This document shows, in pieces, positions 16,399-24,886 of a stretch of DNA of 37,219 bases. Position 1 is the stretch's first letter. Each line of letters begins with the position of its first letter. The DNA is from Candidatus Poribacteria bacterium (GTDB lineage Bacteria > Poribacteria > WGA-4E > WGA-3G), in NCBI GenBank assembly GCA_022828145.1, contig JAJEJA010000027.1:1-37219 (forward strand), written 5' to 3'. The notes under the pieces were generated by a model. It did not search any database. It worked only from the letters and a program-made list of their open reading frames with translations, and was not told where the DNA came from. A program made the translations under genes and the position numbers.

Positions 16399-17439
16399 CT
16401 ATTCATTTGTGAAATCATCCTGTGGCACCTCAAACTCTGCTGCCAAGATTTTTGCTTTTACCTCTTCTACTTTTTTCAGTACCTCATCCGGTATCTTATC
16501 CTTCATTTTCGGATTGTAGTTAAAAGTTATTGCATTTTCTGTCAGCATATTATAGGTATATATCTGTTTTTCGAACTTGCCATCTTTGACTATCCTTGCT
16601 ATTTGAACAAAAGCATCCGGTGTGATGACACCATTTGCTAAGACTGTGTTCACTGTGTCCTGTGAAATCTCACTCTTATCCTTATTGACACCAAACGTGT
16701 AAACAGTTTTTCCATCTCTTATGGCATCTGCTGCAGCGTGATAAGCACCGAGTCCTGCTGCATCAGCATTCGGAAATAGAAAGTCAACACCTTGATCGAT
16801 AAGTGCTTTTGATTTTCTTTTTCCTTCACCAGCATCATCCCAATTTCCTGTGTAGGCATCTTCCACTTCTACATCTGGATTGACACTCTTTGCCCCAGCT
16901 TCAAATGCCAAAAAAGTGCTTTGAATAGATGGTATTCTATCTCCACCGAGTACACCAAGTTTATTGCTCTTAGTCATCATACCCGCAATTATACCCATCA
17001 GATAAGCAGGTTGTTCAACTCTGAAATTTATCGGGGCTATATTCTCTCCCGTGAATCCACCTGAAGAGTTTATAAATATAGTTTCAGGAAAATCGGGGGC
17101 AACCTGTTTAGCAGGTTCTTGAAATTCATAACCGTGACCAAAGATCAAGTCATATCCCTCACTTGCATAATGACGGAAGTGCTGCTCTTGATCTGTCGGT
17201 GTTTTACTGACAACATGCTTTATCTTGGCACCGAGCTCCTTCTCAATCGCCAATAGCCCTTCATACGCTAACTGATTCCAACCCGCATCCGTAACCTCAC
17301 CCGGTAAAAGCATGGCGACCTTAAATTCATCTTCCGTACTTTTATCTGCGCATCCTGCAAGTATGATGCCTGCCAGAAATACTGTACACACCGCAGCTAT
17401 CATAATATAACGATTTGACCAAAAATTCTGAGTAATCAT
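16399..17439 (-). CDS. BMP-family substrate-binding lipoprotein
   Basis: Protein of 346 aa. The lipobox LAGC (Cys30) marks a lipid-anchored periplasmic protein. The rest matches the basic membrane protein (BMP/PnrA/Med) family of ABC transporter binding proteins: KVAMLLPGEVTDAGWNQLAYEGL, YDLIFGHGYEFQEPA, INFRVEQPAYLMGIIAGMM and LFPNADAAGLGAYHAA. Characterised members bind nucleosides. No permease or ATPase gene is nearby. AGGAG lies six bases before the ATG. It is the first gene of the run leading into formate dehydrogenase, whose start is 11 bases after this stop. Confidence 0.9.
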   Translation of the reverse strand: MITQNFWSNRYIMIAAVCTVFLAGIILAGCADKSTEDEFKVAMLLPGEVTDAGWNQLAYEGLLAIEKELGAKIKHVVSKTPTDQEQHFRHYASEGYDLIFGHGYEFQEPAKQVAPDFPETIFINSSGGFTGENIAPINFRVEQPAYLMGIIAGMMTKSNKLGVLGGDRIPSIQSTFLAFEAGAKSVNPDVEVEDAYTGNWDDAGEGKRKSKALIDQGVDFLFPNADAAGLGAYHAAADAIRDGKTVYTFGVNKDKSEISQDTVNTVLANGVITPDAFVQIARIVKDGKFEKQIYTYNMLTENAITFNYNPKMKDKIPDEVLKKVEEVKAKILAAEFEVPQDDFTNE

Positions 17440-17477
17440 AATATTCTCCTCTCAATGTTTGACGATGAGAATATTAT
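17438..17477. promoter_or_regulatory. 11-bp inverted repeat flanking the transcription start
   Basis: ATAATATTCTC (17438-17448) and GAGAATATTAT (17467-17477) are perfect inverted copies 18 bp apart. One overlaps the -10 box and the other the ribosome site and start codon. Possible operator pair for the BMP-formate dehydrogenase operon. Confidence 0.45.
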
Positions 17478-17501
17478 AGCATACATAATATATCTTGTAA
17501 A
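17473..17501 (-). promoter_or_regulatory. Strong sigma-70 promoter of the BMP-fdhA-cupin-pepA operon
   Basis: On the minus strand: -35 TTTACA (17496-17501), a 17-bp spacer, extended -10 TGC then TATAAT (17473-17478). The leader to the ATG is about 27 nt. Confidence 0.75.
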
Positions 17502-17557
17502 ATGTAAAATGGTTTATTCTATCACAAGAATGAATGTAAATACGGTGAACTAACCTT

Positions 17558-18199
17558 CTAAAACTCCCACTTCAACAAGGTCACGCGGTTGTGCCAAACC
17601 AATACTCCCATGGTTGTTCCAATTGCTGCACCTGCTAATACATCTGACGTATAATGCCGTCCAAGATAAATACGCGAGAAACCGACCAATCCTGCCCCAA
17701 TATACAGTGGGATTCGCCACTTCGGATAACGATACCCTAAAATTGTAGCCGCACTAAAGGCAATCGTCGCGTGTCCTGATGGGAGTGACGGATTCCCAAG
17801 CGTTTCATCAAGTGGACGTTTCCTGCGAATCAGGTGCTTTAACCCATACGTCATAACCCCCGCGCCGATGTATGCAGAGGATAACAACTTTCCAGTATTC
17901 CGATGATCCTCATCTCCATAAGCCATCAGCAAGATAGATAATCCCATTACTGATCGGTAATGTCCTGCTTCCGAGATACCATCCATTATCGTCCACATCG
18001 GTTCATTAGGCGGCGGTGTATCGTAAAAACGGTCAAAGAGTTGCTGATCCCATTGTGTTATGATACTGTCCGCGTTTACCTCTATGTTTATTGTCAACAA
18101 GGCAAAAAACAGTGTGTAGAATAGTGCCATCTGTTTTAAACAGGATGGGGTATATGAGTTCAATTTGATTGTCCCTGTTTTACTTCTTGAGATTACCAC
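17558..18199 (-). CDS. PAP2-family phosphatase, membrane-bound
   Basis: Protein of up to 213 aa with all three PAP2 motifs: K-x6-RP (Lys121 to Pro129), PSGH (140-143) and SR-x5-H-x3-D (Ser175 to Asp186). Several hydrophobic segments suggest membrane helices, with the active site facing the periplasm. The enzymes remove phosphate from phosphatidic acid, undecaprenyl pyrophosphate or similar lipids. The GTG at 18199 overlaps the sulfatase stop by seven bases, suggesting translational coupling; a start at an internal ATG (residue 24) cannot be excluded. Confidence 0.88.
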   Translation of the reverse strand: MVISRSKTGTIKLNSYTPSCLKQMALFYTLFFALLTINIEVNADSIITQWDQQLFDRFYDTPPPNEPMWTIMDGISEAGHYRSVMGLSILLMAYGDEDHRNTGKLLSSAYIGAGVMTYGLKHLIRRKRPLDETLGNPSLPSGHATIAFSAATILGYRYPKWRIPLYIGAGLVGFSRIYLGRHYTSDVLAGAAIGTTMGVLVWHNRVTLLKWEF

Positions 18200-19641
18200 G
18201 GTGCTTGTCGTTCAGGTAATGGATCCACTGTCCATGCCATCCGATGGATAAGCCGTTCTTGCATCTCCAGTTTAACATCCTTGTAATCCGAATGATCCCA
18301 AAGGTTGTGTGTTTCTTGTGGGTTTTTAACCAGATCGTAGAGTTCCCCACCATCTGTACCGTGTGCTGCGACTAACTTATACTGTTGACTCCTCACCATC
18401 GTAGCGTTTGCTGCAGGTTCGCGGTGCCATCCCATCGCGTTATAGTATTCACAATAAATATCATCACGATGCGAATCCAAACGCTCTTCTCCTGTCAGCA
18501 ATGGCAGAAGACTTTGACCTTGCATACCAGCGTAACGTTCTGTACCACTTGCCTCCAAAAGTGTCGGAGCTAAATCAACTAATTCCACGAGTGCACTTGA
18601 ACGTTCTCCGTTATTTAGCATGCCCGGTCCAGAGATAATCAGCGGTACACGGATGGCAGGTTCATAGAAATAGGGACCCTTCAGATAAATCCCATGATCC
18701 CCAAGCATCTCCCCGTGATCAGATGTAAAGATAACGATTGTGTTTTCTCGCTGTCCTATTTCATCTAAAAAATCAAATAATCTTCCAACCTGTCTGTCAA
18801 TAACATCAATCATAGCCCAATATGCAGCGGTTACCCAGCGATGGTCTGATTCGCGCATTTTTTGGTATGGAAATCCGGATTTTCCCCCGTAAGCACCACC
18901 GTGGTCAATCTGTTGCCAAATCGGTTTATCTTCAAGTTCACCTTCAACATAGTTTGGCAATGGGATATTATCTAACATATCTCGGTATCGCTCTAACGCT
19001 TCAACGGGTGGATCAAAGGCATGGTGTGGGTCAAACATATTGACCGAAAAAAGCCACGGTTGTTTAAACCTTGATGCGTTGCCAATAAAAGACATGGCGC
19101 GTTCAACACTCCATGTAGTTTGACTATGTTCTTCTGATGGAATCACGCGAACATATTTTGAGTCGGGAAATGACGTGCCATCTCTCCGTATGCCTTTTTC
19201 TGTAAGCCACTGAATATAATCGTGGGTTTGCCATGCATCCGCCGGATCGTGTGACCAGAAGAATTGGTCATAGCCATCGTCAATCCGTTGTTCAGTGCCT
19301 TTGCAGACTCGCGGGTTGCACGGTGCAAGATGGAGTTTTCCTGCTAAACCGCAAACATAACCAGCATCTTGGAGAAGTTTAGTTACAAGGACTTCATCTG
19401 GGGGGATTGCTTGTCCATTTTGTCTGCATCTTGTTGTACGGGGATATCGTCCTGTCAGAAAACTGGCTCTACTCGGTGTGCAGACAGGACTTTGGCAGTA
19501 AGCGTGATTGAAAAGTATACCCTCTTGTGCAAGTTTATCCAAATTCGGAGTTTGCACAAAAGAATTCCCATAGCAACCGAGGGTGTCAAATCTTTGTTGA
19601 TCGGTACATATCCATAAAATATTGCGAGGGTTTTCATTCAT
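18193..19641 (-). CDS. Sulfatase (type I, formylglycine-dependent)
   Basis: Protein of 482 aa. It starts NILWICTDQQRFDTLGCYG (metal-binding Asp14 region) and has the signature CTPSRASFLTGRYP, whose Cys54 would be converted to formylglycine. Later it shows IVIFTSDHGEMLGDHG, with further metal-binding Asp and His. Such enzymes hydrolyse sulfate esters of polysaccharides or small molecules; some relatives are phosphonate or phosphodiester hydrolases. No signal peptide is visible, so it may act in the cytoplasm, or the substrate is imported. No formylglycine-generating enzyme lies in the window. The PAP2 gene overlaps its 3' end. Confidence 0.93.
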   Translation of the reverse strand: MNENPRNILWICTDQQRFDTLGCYGNSFVQTPNLDKLAQEGILFNHAYCQSPVCTPSRASFLTGRYPRTTRCRQNGQAIPPDEVLVTKLLQDAGYVCGLAGKLHLAPCNPRVCKGTEQRIDDGYDQFFWSHDPADAWQTHDYIQWLTEKGIRRDGTSFPDSKYVRVIPSEEHSQTTWSVERAMSFIGNASRFKQPWLFSVNMFDPHHAFDPPVEALERYRDMLDNIPLPNYVEGELEDKPIWQQIDHGGAYGGKSGFPYQKMRESDHRWVTAAYWAMIDVIDRQVGRLFDFLDEIGQRENTIVIFTSDHGEMLGDHGIYLKGPYFYEPAIRVPLIISGPGMLNNGERSSALVELVDLAPTLLEASGTERYAGMQGQSLLPLLTGEERLDSHRDDIYCEYYNAMGWHREPAANATMVRSQQYKLVAAHGTDGGELYDLVKNPQETHNLWDHSDYKDVKLEMQERLIHRMAWTVDPLPERQAPW

Positions 19642-20059
19642 TGTAATAACTTCTTTCGTTTTTGTGCATTATAGTCATTTATAGTAAAGATGTCAACATA
19701 AGAAACTTCACGGGTGCATAAAGATATTGTCAATATAAGTGTCAATTTTGGGATTTCCTTTGCTCTTAATAGCAGTAGGCACTCTCCGAGTACCGTTTTT
19801 TGTAAATTGGCGTTGCTGTTGCGTAATATCCCACACTTTTTGGCAGTGCTGAAAATCCACACCCCTCAGGTGCCGTCAGCACAGTCTTCAGAACAATACT
19901 CAGATATTATATAGTGATAAATATTATATAGTGATAAAAAATTTCAACAATGCCTGCAAGAAGAAGGATTAGATACACTCTCATACATACAGAAATGTAT
20001 AAACCGAGGAATGAAAGAAAGCTTAGGAGAAAATAGAAAAAAATTGTAGGAAATAAAAC
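19642..20059. other. Intergenic region with a 17-bp tandem duplication
   Basis: No convincing gene was seen. The unit ATATTATATAGTGATAA occurs twice in direct tandem (19904-19920, 19921-19937). Short minus-strand open frames here lack ribosome sites and family features. Confidence 0.5.
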
Positions 20060-20089
20060 AGGCAGGTACCCCAAATAGAATACCTGCCT
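20051..20089 (-). terminator. Rho-independent terminator of the 22632-20121 genes
   Basis: AGGCAGGTA (20060-20068) pairs perfectly with TACCTGCCT (20081-20089), loop 12 nt. On the minus strand it is followed by GTTTTATTT. It lies 31 bp past the stop at 20121. Confidence 0.85.
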
Positions 20090-20120
20090 ATTTGTCAAGA
20101 AACTTTAGTTCATAAAATAA

Positions 20121-21488
20121 CTAATAAACATAAAACGAGCGAACATAACTGTAGATATTATCAAGCGGCCTGTCAACGTCAAGATAAATTACCACATTTA
20201 CCTTATACTCACCAGATGTAGAACCCAACGAGTAACTCAAGCTTGAGGATAGACCACCTTTCACCTTATCGTGTTTTACCTTTTTATACTTTCTATCACC
20301 AGGCTTTTTTAAATACCAGTAAACCTTTTTTATCGGTTCAGTGTCAAATACTGCTGCCTCATACGTGCCATAAGCACTGAAAGACGAACTGTTAGCAGAA
20401 TATCCCTTTTTGCTTACACTGATATATTGTTCAACACTTTCTTGTTGCGTCGTTCCATTGGAATCGTAATTTACAGTAACAGTGACCTTACCATACCATT
20501 TATTTGATGCTGAGAAATCCAAATGAGAAAGACCAGTAGATATTATAATCTTATCCGGAGCATCTGGAGTCGGATCTAATATTGGAAGTTGACCATCCAA
20601 CTTTATATGAGCTGACTGAATGCCTTCTTTCTGAATCGTAACGACAAGTTCCTCATCATACGTGAAAGTTGTCTTGTTAAATAATACGCTCAATAAATCA
20701 CAATTCCACTGATCACTACCCGCAGGTATTGAATGTAATTTTGCCGATTTCTTATTACATTTATAGTATTGCTCACCACACCCAGGACGCTCACACGTGA
20801 CAAGTGCATGTGCCTCTTTGCCCCCGATAGATTCTGGTGTATCGCCTGTTACACCACAAGTAGAACAATAATAGGTCAACTTGAGATCGTGTGCCCCTGT
20901 TGTGCCCGATGCTGCCGAACGGGTGATGTCCTTACTTGTTTGCCCCTCCCAGGTTCCCGTAGTGCTAAATGTCCCCTGAATCTGAAGAGGCCACCTAAGA
21001 CCACCCCCTGCGGTAACACTCTCCTTCCATGCATAAGGCGTTAAAACTACCTGACCTTCCGCTTCCCAATCATAACTGTCCTCACCTCCCGGCATCGCCC
21101 CCGCCAGAGGACGCGAAATGACAGTCTTAATTGTATTGGTTCCCTTAACCCACTTACCTTTGCTCGTTTTGGAGCCGACCTCAATCGCTGGATCTTCATA
21201 CTGTGGGAACGTCTGTCCGAGGATGGTAATGGATGTCAATGTTCCCTGACCATAACCGAGTCCGTATGCAGACACAGATATGGTAATACTGGCTTCTGGC
21301 CCACCTGCCACTTTCCATCGCCTTTTACCAGTTGTAATCTCTTGCTCCATCTCAAAGGAACCCGAACCTGTTATTTCAGGTATTGCATCTGTTGGATAAT
21401 AATTAATATTCGCTTCGGCAAATGTGCCAAAAGACAACAATAAAACACTTATGAAAAAGATCGTGTAAAAAGACTTTATTTGATACAT
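20121..21488 (-). CDS. Secreted protein of unknown function with a zinc-ribbon-like Cys cluster
   Basis: Protein of 455 aa with a clear signal peptide (IFFISVLLLSFGTFAEA). The mature part is rich in beta strands. The middle holds YYCSTCGVTGD, and about 20 residues on VTCERPGCGEQYYKC, which together look like a four-Cys zinc ribbon; this is unusual in an exported protein. The C-terminal half resembles Ig/FN3-like sandwich domains (FTYDEELVVTIQKEG, GKVTVTVNYDSNG, GEYKVNVVIYLDV). No enzyme motif is seen. AAGGAG precedes the ATG. It is the last gene of a three-gene minus-strand unit ending at a terminator. Confidence 0.65.
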   Translation of the reverse strand: MYQIKSFYTIFFISVLLLSFGTFAEANINYYPTDAIPEITGSGSFEMEQEITTGKRRWKVAGGPEASITISVSAYGLGYGQGTLTSITILGQTFPQYEDPAIEVGSKTSKGKWVKGTNTIKTVISRPLAGAMPGGEDSYDWEAEGQVVLTPYAWKESVTAGGGLRWPLQIQGTFSTTGTWEGQTSKDITRSAASGTTGAHDLKLTYYCSTCGVTGDTPESIGGKEAHALVTCERPGCGEQYYKCNKKSAKLHSIPAGSDQWNCDLLSVLFNKTTFTYDEELVVTIQKEGIQSAHIKLDGQLPILDPTPDAPDKIIISTGLSHLDFSASNKWYGKVTVTVNYDSNGTTQQESVEQYISVSKKGYSANSSSFSAYGTYEAAVFDTEPIKKVYWYLKKPGDRKYKKVKHDKVKGGLSSSLSYSLGSTSGEYKVNVVIYLDVDRPLDNIYSYVRSFYVY

Positions 21489-21549
21489 TGTAATTCTCCT
21501 TGGTGGTTATCCTATTTAAAGTTAGTTTAAAGTTAAAATTAAATACTTC

Positions 21550-22389
21550 CTATTCTGGCAGTGTTAAGAGGTATTCAAATCCCATTTTTCTGTAAAGTTG
21601 AACTCTTATGTGTTTCCGTATTGTTTTCATTTTACCAACTGGTGAAGAACCTGAAGAAATAAGGGTCGCTGGTAAGGGACCTCTGTATATGCGTCTCATC
21701 TCCGCCATTTTGGCTTCTAACTCTCTGATTTCCGGAGAGTCGTCTACATCCATTCTTAACAAATTACGCCGAGCATCAAGTTCAAAAATCTCTTCCCATA
21801 CATCCGGAGGCGGTCTGAACTCTATAGTCCATATAAGAGAGATGATAGGCTCACCGTTTTTGTGGATAATAGGGTATCCGTTTTCATCAAAAAAAAGTTT
21901 CCCAGAGGAAATCGACTTCAGATAACGATACCCTTCGGGCGCAGAGATTTCTCCACGTTCTAACTTCGCAATTGTATCTGCAAGTTCTTCCGGTGAAAGC
22001 GATACCCAATCAATGTCTATACCCGGAACGTTTGTTGTTCGAAGCAGAATCTGCTTCTTATCTACTATCGGATTTTCAAGTTCTACCAGACCGAAATTAG
22101 GGATGATCCCAGCACCAGAATTCCTCGGAACAGGAACTGGTTTGTCTGTCGCTTGCGGTTTCTCTATTTCAACTTGCAGTCTATCTCCTTCAGCAATCGG
22201 CAGCAGGTTCTTCTTTGCCCTATCAATAGCATCTTGAATATTACGATCTACCTGTTCTTTCTCCGATGGTGTGAGAGGATTATAGACTTTTTCAGGTTCG
22301 GTCTCTGTAGTCCGTGTTAACAAAAATACAGAGACAACAATCAGTAGGATCAGGAGAGATCCAAACCCCCAGTAAACTTTATTTCTCAT
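21550..22389 (-). CDS. Hypothetical protein with an N-terminal membrane anchor
   Basis: Protein of 279 aa; family not recognised. One membrane helix near the N-terminus (GSLLILLIVVSVFLL) is followed by a hydrophilic, Pro/Glu-rich linker and a globular part (IDIDWVSLSPEELADTIAKLERGEI, GKLFFDENGYPIIHKNGEPIISLIWTIEF). The C-terminal part is charged and helical (ELEAKMAEMRRIYRGPLP). It is probably a periplasmic-facing anchored protein. It lies between the secreted zinc-ribbon-like protein (61 bp downstream) and a 68-aa Cys-rich membrane protein (36 bp upstream). Confidence 0.6.
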   Translation of the reverse strand: MRNKVYWGFGSLLILLIVVSVFLLTRTTETEPEKVYNPLTPSEKEQVDRNIQDAIDRAKKNLLPIAEGDRLQVEIEKPQATDKPVPVPRNSGAGIIPNFGLVELENPIVDKKQILLRTTNVPGIDIDWVSLSPEELADTIAKLERGEISAPEGYRYLKSISSGKLFFDENGYPIIHKNGEPIISLIWTIEFRPPPDVWEEIFELDARRNLLRMDVDDSPEIRELEAKMAEMRRIYRGPLPATLISSGSSPVGKMKTIRKHIRVQLYRKMGFEYLLTLPE

Positions 22390-22425
22390 GAGCTTTACTC
22401 CTTATTAAATCAAAAAGTTTTCCCT

Positions 22426-22632
22426 TTACTTCGTCGCTTCTGACGAATAGGATGGTTTGGTAGATGGTTTAGATATATCCGCATTACAACCAGTGCATGT
22501 ATGACCTGGGTCACATTGATGTGTCTCTACTTGTGTCGAATCTTGGGTCGCATCCGTGCCAAGTATTAAGATACCGATAATAGCCGCGAAAATAATAAGT
22601 GTTATGAGAAGGACTTTGTAATCTTGTTTCAT
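22426..22632 (-). CDS. Small membrane-anchored Cys-rich protein
   Basis: Protein of 68 aa. A single membrane helix (VLLITLIIFAAIIGILIL) is followed by a short tail with the Cys motif CDPGHTCTGC and a Ser/Lys-rich end. The Cys and His could bind metal or form disulfides outside the cytoplasm. GGAGG lies six bases before the ATG at 22632, so this start is preferred to 22659. It is the first gene of the three-gene unit. Confidence 0.65.
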   Translation of the reverse strand: MKQDYKVLLITLIIFAAIIGILILGTDATQDSTQVETHQCDPGHTCTGCNADISKPSTKPSYSSEATK

Positions 22633-22677
22633 CTTGTGCCTCCAATTATAAGGCCCCACAAAGAGTAATATCTAAAG

Positions 22678-22693
22678 TAGGAGATCGCTCCTA
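22678..22693. promoter_or_regulatory. Inverted repeat at the predicted start of the 22632 unit
   Basis: TAGGAG and CTCCTA around an ATCG loop. It overlaps the end of the candidate -10 box on the minus strand, so it sits where transcription would start. Confidence 0.4.
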
Positions 22694-22719
22694 TAAAAAC
22701 TTTTTATTATTATTTTCAA
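22690..22719 (-). promoter_or_regulatory. Candidate promoter of the 22632-20121 unit
   Basis: Minus strand: TTGAAA (22714-22719), 18-bp spacer, TATAGG (22690-22695). Confidence 0.35.
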
Positions 22720-23228
22720 TGTTCCCTAATATATATATATCGCATAAGATTTAAATTCTTTAGTACTTTTTTCATTAAAATGGATAAACGTCACGCATAC
22801 AAAGAAAACTATACCCTCTATAAATACAATACCTTCGCCAATTATCCTGGGTTTAATTAGGGAATAATAATCAACCATTTTTTCAGCGTCTAACGACACA
22901 TCAGAACTGAACAATAAAACATGTGAAGGTATTGTTAAAAAGTAAGCATTTCTGTTATATTTAGAGATAATCTATATATTTGAAGATGTTTACATGGAAC
23001 TGAGCGATCACAGAGATACTTGAAAAACGCCGTCAACTGAATGTGTCTGAGTGTAGCATTGATGCAAGATTCGTCCCATCATAAAAGGAGTTCTTGTGTA
23101 GGAAAGACGAAAATGCCCTATTTAATTTGCGTTTACACCTCTATTCTGATATACTGATATACAACGCATTTCTATATTACAGATATAACCAATCTGTATC
23201 TATTTTCTAACCGAGGTTTTCGCCAACA
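22720..23228. other. Divergent intergenic region without a convincing gene
   Basis: AT-rich. A minus-strand 62-codon frame (22726-22914) has no ribosome site. On the plus strand a 26-codon open stretch ends at a TAA near 23085 (last residues NVSECSIDARFVPS). It looks like the tail of a decayed gene but is too short to assign. Confidence 0.35.
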
Positions 23229-24698
23229 ATGCATCGTATTAGAAAGGTCATATCACTGCTTCTGTGTGGTCTTTTAGTAACCACCGTTGCCAGCTGCTTT
23301 CCTGACAAACCACCTCCACCACAGAAAACAGAAAGATTTGAGAACCGACGTCCTATTAGAGCCAGACAAGGTTCTTATAGTCGTCCAATGGCAAGCACCC
23401 CACTGCGTGGTCCTTGGAAACATAAATCCAATTTACCACTTGTCATAATTGATACAAATGGTAGATGGATTCCTGACGATCCTAAAGTACCAGCACAATT
23501 GAAAATCATCTACGATGAGTCTGGTGGAAAAAACAGTTTGGACAGTTCTCATATCCATTTTGAAGGTAAAATCGGCATAGAGCTTAGAGGAAAAACATCA
23601 CAAGGATTTCCGAAAAGACAATACGGTTTCGAGTTTCAGGACAAACGAGGGAACGATAAAGATGTATCTATCTTCGGTTTACCCGCAGAATCGGATTGGA
23701 TACTCCACGGTCCATATTCCGACAAGACATTGATGCGAAACTACCTTGCATTCGAATTTAGCAACCGAATCGGTAGATATGCAAGTAGAACTAAATTTGT
23801 TGAGGTGTTCCTTAACGATAGAAGAGATAAGCAAATTCAAGCCAATCATTATGTAGGTGTCTATCTGCTCTTAGAAAAAATTAAACGCGGGACACACCGC
23901 GTCGATATTAAATCGCTGAAACCTACCCACAATGAACCACCTGAAATCACTGGTGGTTACATCATCAAAATTGACAAAATAGATCATTACGATTCCTACT
24001 TCTTTACGCAACGCGGAACACAACTGACCCTCGTTTATCCGAAAAGGAATGAGATTACGTTTGCTCAGAGGACCTGGATTCGCAACTATATGAACAATTT
24101 TGAAAATGTGTTAGCGGGAGCAAACTTTAAAGACCCAGAAAAAGGATATGCCAAATACATCGACATAGATTCGCATATAGATCATTTTATTATCAATGAA
24201 CTTTTCAAGAATACGGATGGATTTCGGTTCAGCGCGTATATGTATATAGATAGAGATGGCAAATTACAGGCGGGACCTGTCTGGGATTTTAATCTATCCA
24301 TGGGAAATACGGTCTTCCACAACTCTTGGACGACTTATGATTGGTTGATATATACGAACCCTGTACCATTCTGGTGGCACCGCTTAGTATCTGATGAAAA
24401 ATTCAAGCAGAAACTTGTCAAACGGTGGAAAGAACTCAGGAAAAACGAACTCGCTACATCAGCAATCATCAACGAAGTTGATCAGACTGTTCAATACCTC
24501 TCTGAAGCACAAAAACGCAACTTTAATAGATGGAGAGTTTTAGGTCGAACAACATTTGGCAACCCGGGACCAGGATATCCAACATATCATCAGGAAGTAG
24601 AAAGAATGAAAATTTGGTTAAAAACACGTATCGAATGGATGGATAAGAATATAGAACGCCTGCCACAAAAGTATAGTTACGCAAGAAGATATCGTTAA
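23229..24698 (+). CDS. CotH kinase family lipoprotein
   Basis: Protein of 489 aa. The signal peptide ends in VASC (Cys23), so it is lipid-anchored, and a Pro-rich linker follows. The CotH domain shows IELRGKTSQGFPKRQYGFEF, DWILHGPYSDKTLMRNYLAFE, YVGVYLLLEKIKRG, GGYIIKIDK and the catalytic-loop-like GPVWDFNLSMGN. CotH proteins are atypical secreted protein kinases first known from Bacillus spore coats; the target here is unknown. The ATG at 23229 has only a distant GAGG (12 bases). The gene stands alone between a long intergenic region and the moxR promoter. Confidence 0.9.
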   Translation: MHRIRKVISLLLCGLLVTTVASCFPDKPPPPQKTERFENRRPIRARQGSYSRPMASTPLRGPWKHKSNLPLVIIDTNGRWIPDDPKVPAQLKIIYDESGGKNSLDSSHIHFEGKIGIELRGKTSQGFPKRQYGFEFQDKRGNDKDVSIFGLPAESDWILHGPYSDKTLMRNYLAFEFSNRIGRYASRTKFVEVFLNDRRDKQIQANHYVGVYLLLEKIKRGTHRVDIKSLKPTHNEPPEITGGYIIKIDKIDHYDSYFFTQRGTQLTLVYPKRNEITFAQRTWIRNYMNNFENVLAGANFKDPEKGYAKYIDIDSHIDHFIINELFKNTDGFRFSAYMYIDRDGKLQAGPVWDFNLSMGNTVFHNSWTTYDWLIYTNPVPFWWHRLVSDEKFKQKLVKRWKELRKNELATSAIINEVDQTVQYLSEAQKRNFNRWRVLGRTTFGNPGPGYPTYHQEVERMKIWLKTRIEWMDKNIERLPQKYSYARRYR

Positions 24699-24730
24699 CG
24701 TGAGTTTGATAAATCAGAACAAATATCTAC

Positions 24731-24762
24731 GTAGGTTGGGTTGAGGAACGAAACCCAACATC
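24731..24762 (+). repeat. Second dispersed repeat family, palindromic copy
   Basis: GTAGGTTGGGTTGAGGAACG then AAACCCAACATC. GTTGGGTT (24735-24742) pairs with AACCCAAC (24752-24759), so it can form a hairpin and may end transcription of the CotH gene. Confidence 0.65.
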
Positions 24763-24776
24763 TTGACTATATTAAT

Positions 24777-24805
24777 TTGACTAAATAAGTCAGGTATGTT
24801 ATAAT
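24777..24805 (+). promoter_or_regulatory. Near-consensus promoter of the MoxR operon
   Basis: TTGACT (24777-24782), a 17-bp spacer, TGT plus TATAAT (24800-24805): a good -35 with a perfect extended -10. The leader to the MoxR ATG is about 75 nt. Confidence 0.8.
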
Positions 24806-24886
24806 GGAACGTTGTTAGAAAATTTGCCTATAAAGATATAGTCGCTATTGATTGTTCTATCTCTAATTTAATGTAAAGGAATAAAG

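Noticed and set aside
19638..20098. Short minus-strand open frames between the sulfatase and the secreted protein
   Set aside because: No ribosome sites, low-complexity hydrophobic translations, and part overlaps the terminator and a tandem repeat.
22726..22914. Minus-strand 62-codon open frame
   Set aside because: No ribosome site, no family features, and very AT-rich sequence; more likely chance.
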